From the NCBI GenBank assembly GCA_937944175.1, contig CALDZW010000006.1, positions 1 through 9,622 of the forward strand: DNA of 9,622 nt. The letters are read 5' to 3'. Below the pieces are notes generated by a model. That model had not been told where the DNA came from. It ran no database searches and saw nothing but the letters and a program-made list of their open reading frames with translations. Shown here in pieces: positions 1 to 7,893 of this stretch (position 1 is its first letter; each line of letters opens with the position of its first letter). This DNA comes from an uncultured Candidatus Altimarinota bacterium (GTDB lineage Bacteria > Patescibacteriota > Gracilibacteria > BD1-5 > UBA6164). The translations under genes and the position numbers were made by a program.

Positions 1-22
1 TCTACTGGTTGTACCAGTATGT

Positions 23-71
23 AAAATAATCAAAAAATGATAACAATTTGTTATCATTTTTTGATTATTTT
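23..71 (-). terminator. Perfect 22-bp hairpin after the surface-protein gene
   Basis: Bases 23-44 and 50-71 are perfect reverse complements around a 5-base loop (45-49). The hairpin begins 10 bases beyond the TAG stop of the minus-strand surface-protein gene, so it is well placed as that gene's 3' end or terminator. On the minus strand the stem ends in TTATTTT and there is no long T-run after it, so it is not a textbook intrinsic terminator. Because it is symmetrical it could also serve a convergent gene beyond the window edge. A smaller 7-bp inverted repeat (3-9 with 13-19) lies just outside it. Confidence 0.6.
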
Positions 72-81
72 GAGAAATATA

Positions 82-2436
82 CTAGTTAGCACAGCTTCAA
101 TCAGTATCAATATACATATTTCATGTAGTTGTAATACATACAGCTCCTTGCAATGTACCATCTGCAACTGAATCATCAGTTCATTTTGGTAAACCAGTCA
201 CAGCTAATTTTGAAACTGGGTTTAAATTATTTATACCAACATTTCATTTAAAGTATGAATCTCATCATGCTGAGTATATTGAGTAATTCTTTGTAATTCC
301 ATTTGCTAATGCATCTACATATAACCCATAATTATTAGTTACATTTGCAGTTGCAGGAACACTAGAACCTACTCTTAAACCATATGAATTTGTCACAGGG
401 GCAATAGTTCAAACATAATTTTTAATATATCATCAATAGTTATTTGTAATTGGTTGAGTATGAGTTGGATAAATATAATTATATACATCAAGTCACTGAT
501 TTAATGGGAGTGTATTTGTACTTGTTGTTCTCATATAGTTATCTACTGTTAGTCATGTTGATTCTGTTTTTACTCATGCAGTTGTTGCAATGTTTTGACT
601 AATAATTCATCATCTTGCATATTTAATTTCTGTATCATTAGTAGTTGATGTTGTATTGGAAACATTTAATGCACTCTGCTCATATGATTCTCATCACAAT
701 ACACTACTATCAGTCACTCTCATCCTAATTCACTGAAGATATCAATTATCAATTTTTGCATTATTGGTAATAATTCAATCAATATTCCTTCCATTCTTTA
801 CTAATGCCGTTGATGTGTTAATTGTTACAGTGTTCTCAATTCATCTTACATTTGATGTTGTTCCTGTTCCTGTACCATTATGCTTGAAAGAACTACTAAT
901 TCATGCTGCAGTAGTAGGTGTTCATCAAGTAACATTTGTATTTGTCTTAATACCTTCAATATAGGTTGATGGATTTGTTGAAGCATATGTAAAGCTATTA
1001 TCAATTCATCTTGCACTAGAAGTTGTTTCTCATGGTGTTTGAGAGCGGTAATTTATAAGATTATATATACCCTTAAGTACATTAGCTCATCATGTAGTAG
1101 GTGTGTTTCATGATAATACATAATTGTATGTTCCATATAAGTTTGTTACTTTTCATGATCAATTTTTAACCGCTTCTATTTGATTACCTATAACATATGT
1201 ACTATTAACAGATGAGTTATCAGTTGCTTTTGTATGTATACCTCTTGTAGTACCATCTACTCATCATGATGTTACTGTACTTCCTACAATATTAGTTATC
1301 CCTCATAGGTTACTTAAAGTTTCTATTCAATTATGTGTAGCTGTATTATACTGAGAATATATGTATGGGTTCGTGATTTCTGCATTTATTGTTGATCTAT
1401 TGTCAATAGTGTTTTCTATTCATACGGTACGATCAGTATTCTTTGATCATGCCTGATTATAGATATAATTGTACATTCATCTTTGGTAGGAAAGTTGTCA
1501 TGTTCCTGTACGTAATATTCTTGAATTAAGATTACGCATGTATGTTTGTTTTGTATTACTCTTATCATATGTCAAAACCTCAAATGGAAGTGATCATGAA
1601 ATATCAATCTCTGAATCAAGTACTGACTCTAGTGATGTATTATGTACATATCATCCTGTTATTGGATTAGTTGATGTTTTTCTGTATAATCTTAATAAAT
1701 CTGTCTTACTTGCAGTATTTCAAACCCCTATATTTCCATCTTGGTTTACAGTAATGTCATTATTTGTTCCATCTGTGATCCTCAATGCATCTCCACTTAA
1801 GCCATCTGTAGTAATTTGAAATTGTGCACCTGGTCCAGTTGTTCCAACTCACACTCTACCATTATTAGAGATAAACATTCTTGGGCTATCAAAGTCATCT
1901 CATTTTGTAACAGTTCATCATATTGCATGAAACTCAATTCAGGGTGTTGCATGATACCTCATTCTTATTGCTCTTGCTCAATATCATCCATGAGTTGTTT
2001 GGATCTGCATTTTATTCAATGCTGCTGAAGGAATAACATTATCTCACAAGACTGTTGCAGCTCATGACAATTCTTGTCACAAAGATGTGTATGTTCATAA
2101 AGAGTGAACTTTAGTATCTATATACTGATCACCTCACAGGTCTATCCTATATTGAGGATCACTCACTCCAATTCACACATTTCAACCAGTATATACTGCA
2201 TTAAGACTCCCACTTCCTTCAACAAATTTTCTTAGTGGATCACTTTCAGTTCAAACATTCTGAACTATACAATCAGTATCGCTTGGAGCACAATCAGGAT
2301 CAAGAGTTGCTCCTGGAAGATATCCTCAAGCTGGAGCAGCAGCAAATGCAGAGGCTCACATAAGAGCAATTACAGCTGCAGTAGAAAGTAGATTTCTACT
2401 CAATAAGTGAGCAGATTTTTTTGTAGTATTTTTCAT
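82..2436 (-). CDS. Secreted tail-fibre/adhesin-like repeat surface protein (784 aa, code 25)
   Basis: Probable exported surface protein; its function is unknown and attachment is an inference. Reading TGA as Gly gives one uninterrupted frame from ATG (2436) to TAG (82-84). The N-terminus has a lysine-rich start, a hydrophobic core (about residues 17-30, STAAVIALMGASAFA) and a likely signal-peptidase site after AFA. Around residues 180-260 it carries ISNNGRVGVGTTGPG and VNQDGNIGVGN, and near residue 733 GNVGINNLNPVSKLAV. These VGIGTTxPxxKLxV-like motifs are typical of phage tail fibres and bacterial adhesin stalks. Between them is a Thr/Asn/Ser/Gly-rich body with recurring RGI[DEH]N-like units (TVGIENT, ARGIDNS, VRGIENT), suggesting a beta-rich repeat fold. 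The protein ends in a short Cys-containing tail (AVCITTTGNMYIDTDGSCAN). No transmembrane anchor, LPxTG motif or S74 peptidase domain is visible. It is transcribed away from the pilus genes. Frame and secretion are secure; family assignment is tentative. Confidence 0.85.
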
Positions 2437-2470
2437 ATATAACAAATGTTATGTAAGTAAGTATAATTTT

Positions 2471-2485
2471 CTGTTACAACAACAG
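2471..2485. repeat. Short inverted repeat in the surface-protein leader
   Basis: CTGTT (2471-2475) and AACAG (2481-2485) form a 5-bp stem with a 5-base loop. It lies in the predicted 5' leader of the minus-strand surface-protein gene, between its candidate promoter and start codon. It could be a small leader hairpin or a regulator site. It is short enough to be chance in AT-rich DNA. Confidence 0.25.
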
Positions 2486-2499
2486 GTTAGCACATTAAT

Positions 2500-2529
2500 A
2501 TGATAATGCATAGAAAAATAAATTGACAA
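2500..2529 (-). promoter_or_regulatory. Candidate sigma70-like promoter for the surface-protein gene
   Basis: Read on the minus strand, TTGTCA (2524-2529) and TATCAT (2500-2505) each match the bacterial -35 and -10 consensus at 5 of 6 positions and are separated by 18 bases. Transcription would start near 2493, giving a leader of about 57 bases before the ATG at 2436. The -35 overlaps the TTGACA on the opposite strand. Inferred from consensus only. Confidence 0.4.
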
Positions 2530-2557
2530 ATATTTGATTTATTTTTTAAAGTATAAT
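2523..2557 (+). promoter_or_regulatory. Candidate promoter region for the 572-aa membrane protein gene
   Basis: TTGACA (2523-2528) is a perfect -35 hexamer. A perfect TATAAT lies at 2552-2557, but the gap of 23 bases is too long for a normal pair. A weaker partner, TTTAAA at 2545-2550, sits at a 16-base spacing. A further TATACT is at 2562-2567. The region clearly looks promoter-like, but which hexamers are used cannot be settled by eye. Confidence 0.4.
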
Positions 2558-2596
2558 ATACTATACTGGAACTGATATTTCGTAAACAAATCAAAT

Positions 2597-4315
2597 ATGT
2601 CAGAAAACAAAAATAAAAAAATAAGTCTTGCATGAATGAGAGCCAAGAGAAATGGCAAACAAAAACAAGATAATAATCAAGATATAACTATAGATCAACA
2701 ATCAAAATCTATAGAAAATAATACTCTTGAAAAACAAGAGATTCAAAAAAAGCCTGTACTAAAAATAGGTATCTCTTTAAAAAATAGTGATAAAAAAATG
2801 CTGTCAGTTGAGGAAGAATCTGAAACAATAACTCCATTAGATGATTCTGAAATCACAGATAATTCAATCATACCTACTTTACAAGAATCAGAATGATCAA
2901 TAGTAGATTCATTGTGAAATTCAAAAGATCAATGAGAAGAAGATAAAAGTACAAATAAAAGTGGAAAGAAAAAACTTTCCCTTTCTTGAATGAAAAAATC
3001 ATCTATGCAAGATATACCTGAAGATGATGAAGCAATTAGTTGAGCTTCTGAAGAAGCAGATCTTAATAAAGAGAAAAATATTATTACACTTACTGATGAA
3101 ACTCTAACAGAAATAATTCCTAGTGAAAACACCAATAAAGCTCCCCTATTACATAAAGAAACTATAAGTGAAACTATTTTAAATGAAAAATGAGAAAGTT
3201 GAGAAAATAACACAAATCTCAATATTGATAATAATACAGAAGAGAAAAATACTAATGAAATAATTGAAGATAATACTCTGATAACTTGAGATGATAATAA
3301 GAAAATAATTTTAAATGAACATACTTGAGAAGAACATACCACAAAAACCTGAATCCATGTAACTCCAAATGAGCATGCAGGAGAAGATGAGAAGATTATA
3401 AATCCTCAAGCATCTAAAAAATTCTGACAACTCTTTCATGAAACTAATAGTGATTGAAAAGACAAGAACAATGAAGTTGAAGATAAAGAAAATGGTGAAA
3501 AAAACAGTAAAGAAGGAACAATCATGCTATGAGATGAAGTGCTACTGTGAAAACCAAAATCTCAATTTAGTAATTATGAATCCGATTTTTCAGCAAAAGA
3601 AAATGACATAATGAGTAAAATAAAAAAACTTAAATACCTCCCTAAAACTCGTCCTGCCCTTGTTTGCTGACTCATTGCCATAACTTGATTGTGAATAACT
3701 GGGTTATTTTATTTAGACCCAAAAAAACACTCCCTGAGTAACTACAAAGCCACTCTTGTTTCATATTATAAAACACAAACTGGAGAGGAAGATTTGGAAA
3801 AAATACAGGAATGACTCAATAATCTTCAAGAAAAGAAACAAGCAGGAATAGAAAAATCAATAACAAATACTGTCAAAACATCTCAATGGAATAAAGAAAA
3901 AATGATACATAAATGATTCCCATTCACTATTGAAAGTACAGTATGAAAAAACTCTGTGAAAATTTTCAAGTATAATAATATTGAGTACACTAAACTTGGT
4001 GATTTACAAAAAGTTCTTGATATTGAAATATCAAAATTAAAACATAACAAAGTAGAAAGTTTTTTACTTGGAAACAAAAAGAAGAAAAATGAGACAGAAG
4101 CCACAAAACAAAAAACAAAAACAATAAATAATTCTAATAAATGAATTAATCAACCAATAATCAGTGATCCACTAAATGACCTTGGAGATAAAGACAATAC
4201 AATAAACTCTCCAGATGAACCTCTTGAACAAGTAACTCAAGATCCAGCAGTAGAAGAAAATACTACATGATCAGAAAATACAAATAGAAAAATTGCTAAC
4301 TTTTTAAAAAAGTAA
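2597..4315 (+). CDS. Single-pass membrane protein with long acidic low-complexity N-terminal region (572 aa, code 25)
   Basis: I do not recognise the family. ATG at 2597 opens an uninterrupted code-25 frame ending in TAA (4313-4315). Residues 1 to about 350 are rich in Glu, Asp, Asn, Lys and Ser and look disordered. They contain two copies of a short motif, KKISLAGMR (residues 7-15) and KKLSLSGMK (125-133). One hydrophobic segment, about residues 353-373 (ALVCGLIAITGLGITGLFYL), is preceded by the basic stretch KIKKLKYLPKTR. By the positive-inside rule the N-terminal region should be cytoplasmic and the last 200 residues outside. The outer part begins with a predicted helical segment (about 377-420), continues with VKIFKYNNIEYTKLGDLQKVL, and ends in a Lys- then Asp/Glu/Asn-rich tail. 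Proximity to pilB suggests a link with the pilus machinery, for example a scaffold replacing PilM/N/O, but no homology supports this. It is a separate transcription unit, closed by the hairpin at 4325-4367. Its amino-acid bias could make it look non-coding, but the frame and length are convincing. Confidence 0.85.
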
Positions 4316-4324
4316 TACTGTTAA

Positions 4325-4367
4325 TGACAAAAAACACTATATAAAAAATATATAGTGTTTTTTGTCA
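4325..4367 (+). terminator. Hairpin terminator after the membrane protein gene
   Basis: Bases 4325-4343 and 4349-4367 form a perfect 19-bp stem with an AAAAA loop. It begins 9 bases after the TAA stop. The 3' arm contains a T6 run and the following sequence is T-rich (ATATTTTTG), which fits an intrinsic terminator. It separates this gene from the pilB unit. Confidence 0.75.
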
Positions 4368-4377
4368 ATTCATATTT

Positions 4378-4412
4378 TTGTACATTTATAAAAATATCTG
4401 CTAGAATTCTAG
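4378..4412 (+). promoter_or_regulatory. Candidate pilB-unit promoter overlapped by a 12-bp palindrome
   Basis: TTGTAC (4378-4383) and TAGAAT (4402-4407, 5 of 6 matches to TATAAT) are 18 bases apart. The -10 is preceded by TGC, an extended -10 feature. Transcription would begin around 4414, leaving a leader of about 27 bases before the pilB ATG. CTAGAATTCTAG (4401-4412) is a perfect palindrome covering the -10 and lying just before the start site, where a repressor operator could sit. Position just after the upstream terminator supports a promoter here. Inferred from sequence only. Confidence 0.5.
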
Positions 4413-4440
4413 TAATAATTCACCTAAATAAAATATTTGT

Positions 4441-5673
4441 ATGATTAAGATGCATGAAACATCTGACATTGAAACAATTCCTATCAAAAAAGATATATGA
4501 GATATTGTAAGCTATATTGACTCTATATTTGTGTGAGCAATAGAAACAGAAACATCAGATATCCATATTGAGCCGTTAAAAAATTTTCTCCTTATACGTT
4601 TTAGACGTGATGGTGATTTTCAAATTTTTGATAAAATTAATAGAGAAAATATTAGTGGAATGATAACAAGGCTTAAAGTTTTGGCCAAAGTAAAGATTGA
4701 TGAAAACAAAAAACCTCAAGATGGGAAAATAGTATTTTTTTATGAAGCAGAATGAGTCCAAGTTGATATCCGTTTTTCTTCTTTACCTACTACCTATTGA
4801 GAAAAGATTGTAATGAGAATACTCAAACAAGATGCATCTCTCACAAGTATTGATAAGCTCTGACTTATTGATGTAAATCTTGAAAAAGTAAGAGAAGCTC
4901 TTAAAACAAAATATGGTATCATTCTAGTTTCTGGACCAACAGGTTCATGAAAATCAACTACTTTATTCTGAGTATTAAAGAATTATAACCCACTTGAGTA
5001 TAATATTTCAACACTAGAAGATCCTATTGAATATGATATTGAATATGTACACCAATCTCAAGTAAAACCACAGATATGATATACCTTTGCTGCAGGACTT
5101 AAAAGTCTTGTAAGACAAGATCCAGATATAATTATGGTATGAGAAATAAGAGATGAAGAAACAGCTGTACTTGCTGTAGAAGCAGCACTGACTGGTCACT
5201 TGGTAATATCAACAATCCATACCAATTCTGCTCCTGGTACTGTTCAAAGACTTATTAATATGTGAGTAGAACCCTTCTTGCTTTCTTCAGCAATGAAAAT
5301 GGTTATTAGTCAAAGGCTTGCAAAAAGAATATGTTCTCAATGTAAAGCAGAATACCATCCTACGCAGGCAGAAAAGACTATGGTACATACCTATCTTGAA
5401 CCAATCATTGATGCAAATGAGATTGAAAATATGATATTCTATGAATGAGTCTGATGTGAAAAATGTGGTGGTTCCTGATATAAATGAAGGCTCTGAATAC
5501 ATGAGGTGCTTATTATTGAAGAATATCTTGAGCCTATGATATTACAAAAAAAGAGTGCGAATGAAATGAGGGATAAAGCCATTGAACACTGAATGATTAC
5601 AATTGTACAAGATGGTTTAATCAAAGCTACTCTTGGAGACACTACTATTAAAGAAGCATTTAAATTGATTTAA
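4441..5673 (+). CDS. pilB: Type IV pilus assembly ATPase PilB (410 aa, code 25)
   Basis: Cytoplasmic hexameric ATPase of the PilB/GspE secretion family, predicted to power pilin polymerisation through PilC. Signature motifs are in order: SDIHIEP and RFRRDGDF in the N2 domain (about residues 38-60); Walker A SGPTGSGKST (164-173); Asp box LEDPIEY (192-198); Walker B IIMVGEIRDEE (230-240); His box TGHLVISTIHTN (251-262); and a zinc tetracysteine motif C298xxC301 with C339xxC342. G170 of Walker A and G234 of Walker B are encoded by TGA. At 410 residues it is shorter than PilB enzymes of about 560, because the N-terminal MshEN/GSPII_E_N-type domain is absent. The tetracysteine motif and the adjacent pilC favour PilB/GspE over the retraction ATPase PilT. 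ATG 4441 is chosen because it gives a complete N2 domain; no Shine-Dalgarno sequence is visible. It is first in a three-gene unit, 15 bases before the phosphatase gene. Confidence 0.96.
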
Positions 5674-5688
5674 TTATTTGAGATATTT

Positions 5689-7869
5689 ATGTTCTGATTC
5701 TGAAAAACAAAAATTGATGAAACACAAATCAAAAACATTGATGATGCTATGCGTATCATCAAAGTTTTTATCAAAAGAAAAAAATGGGATAAAGCTCATG
5801 ATTTATTAAGCAATACACTTCATACTGAGAAAACTAATCTACAAGAAAAAATTGAAGAACTCCCTCAAGATGAGACATTCACTATTAATAAAGCAAATTT
5901 AGAAAAAGCATTTACTCTAAATATTAGTAAAATTAAGGAACATGAGTCACTCCTTCTCAAGGAAGAATCAAAATATAGATTTATACCTGAAAACATAAAA
6001 AAATATGAGGATGCAATTAAATGAATTAAAACTCTTATGCTTCTTGAAGATTGGGAAAAAGCAAAAAAAACACTAAAAGAGATCAAAGCAATTGAAAAAG
6101 ATTGATTTGATGCATTAGTCTGACGCCTTAACAATGAGTGAGATACAGTATATGCAGAAAATGAAAAAGAATCTCAACTAAAATCATATAATAAAAAGGA
6201 AGAAGAGCTTAATAAGATGCTCCAATCAATTGAACAAAAAGAATTAAAAGCAAAAGAAAAAAAAGACAAAGAACGTTTTAAGATACGTTTTAAAAAAATA
6301 AAAAATGAAATTGACTTACTCAAGAAAACTTGAAAAAGTGACTATGCGTTAAAAGTATTAAAAAATTTCTTAGAAGAAAATAAACATAATTCTTCTGTAA
6401 TCACATTTTATAACAAGCAAAAGTGATCTCTGCTTAAAAGTATTGAAAAACAGAGAAAAAAAGAAGATTTAAAATTCCAAAAAAATCTCAAAAAAGAGGC
6501 TATGAGACTTGCTTGATGAACACTGAAGTTATCTGATGAAGATGATGAAAATACTGATAACAATACTAATACCCATACATCAATACTTGAAAGAATTAAG
6601 TGAAAGCTTCTTATATATAAAACTCTCAAAGAGAGGCTCAGAAAAAAGAAACTCCTTGATGAGGTAACTCTTCTCATTGAAGAAAATGCTCAAATGAACA
6701 GTGAGCTTGCAAAACAAAAATTAGCTAATATCCACAAGGGTCTCACAAAAGAAATATTTACTGATCAAATGCATTGATTTGATTTATATGGGAAAGTCCT
6801 CTGATCCAGCAAAATATCTGGTGACACTTTCTGAATCCACCACTGAAAAAAAGATCATAAGTTTTTCATATGAGATGCTACATGACACTGAATAAAAGCT
6901 GGCCTTATTGTTACGCTTCTTACAAAAGCTTTTACATCACATGCTGAAAAGCATAATGTAGTTGAATTAACAATGAAAATTAATAATGCACTTAAACAAG
7001 ATCTCCAAACAAGAAATTTTATCACTTGAATGCTTTTTCAGGTTGATAGAGAAAATACAAACAGAATTCACTATGTATGAATGTGACATGAACCTTTATT
7101 AGTATATAGGAAAGAAACGCAAAAAGTAGAGCAAATAGTAGCTTGATGACTTGCAGCATGAATTAGAAAGATTGAAGATCTTAGTGCTATTAAAGCAAAA
7201 GACATTAATGTATCTGATGGTGATACATTACTCATTTATAGTGATTGAGCTATTGAATGTCAATGAATAAACTGAACACCATTGTGAATAAAACGACTTT
7301 CAAAAATATTTTGAGATATAGCTCAGCATGGATGAACTTCCACATCAATATATAAAAACCTCATAACACAAGTACTCTCTCATAGATGAGGGAGCTCATT
7401 TGATGATGATGTAACAATGATTGTAATAAAACGTGATGCTTCTGCTGATATTCAAAAAAAGGATTCAAAATATCTTAAAAAACTTCAAAGTGATGAAAAA
7501 CTTGATAAAAAAGATATTAAAAAGCTTGTTTGAAAAGATAAAATCCAAATTCAAACAGAACTTAAAAAAATAAAAAAAGAGAAAGAACTTAATGTTATTG
7601 TTACTAGCCTGAAAAAGCTCTATCACTTATGAGAATTCATTACTCTGAAGCAAGAAGCAATCCGCTTTATAAAAGAATGATGGGTTCACAAAGATATAAA
7701 TTTCTATCTGAAAAAAGCTGTAGAAAATGAAACAAAATATAAAATTAATTTAAAGAATGCAAAGATTGCAAATAAATATAAAGTATTAGAACAACTCCTT
7801 AAATCCTGAGATTTTGATACAGTCATACACCAAGTAGAAGATATTATTTCAAAAGAATGAGATATTTAA
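5689..7869 (+). CDS. SpoIIE/PPM-type serine/threonine phosphatase with helical flanks (726 aa, code 25)
   Basis: Predicted metal-dependent protein phosphatase of the SpoIIE/RsbU family, whose known members dephosphorylate Ser/Thr on anti-sigma antagonist proteins. The catalytic domain spans about residues 360-583. It holds SGDTFG (377-382, metal ligand D379), FFIGDATGHG (392-401, metal ligand D396), VGMGHEPLLVY, LIYSDGAIEC (515-524) and DDDVTMIVIKR (572-582). It therefore looks catalytically complete. Residues 1-345 are Lys/Glu-rich, helical and partly coiled coil, with WxKA helix-hairpin units at W33-A36 and W122-A125. Another unit at about 208-253 resembles one after the domain (about 637-685), each containing an F[IL]xE and FY core. 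No signal peptide or membrane segment is seen, so it is probably cytoplasmic. Its position between pilB and pilC, 15 and 24 bases apart, implies co-transcription and a pilus-related target. No partner kinase or antagonist gene is present in the window. The substrate is unknown; a structural role cannot be excluded. Confidence 0.9.
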
Positions 7870-7893
7870 TTACAACCAATAGCAAGAATAAAC

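Noticed and set aside
3..19. TACTGGT/ACCAGTA hairpin at the window edge, considered as a tRNA arm or terminator
   Set aside because: The stem is 7 bp with a 3-base loop, no further tRNA arms are visible and no T-run follows. It is too close to the edge to interpret.
764..2028. Plus-strand short frames within the surface-protein region
   Set aside because: They are opposite a continuous 784-codon minus-strand frame with a signal peptide and recognisable motifs.
2929..3342. Minus-strand open frame of 137 codons opposite the 572-aa membrane protein
   Set aside because: It lies antisense to a longer code-25 frame, is very Ser/Phe/Val-rich as expected from the complement of Glu/Lys/Asn codons, and shows no family motif.
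2597..4315. Reading the Lys/Glu/Asn-rich repeats as tandem DNA repeats or a CRISPR-like array
   Set aside because: There is no regular repeat unit or spacing at the DNA level. The bias is explained by amino-acid composition.
5689..7869. Interpreting the phosphatase region as a decayed pseudogene with many internal stops
   Set aside because: All internal stops are TGA and sit at expected glycines. TAA and TAG are absent from the frame, and all catalytic motifs are intact.
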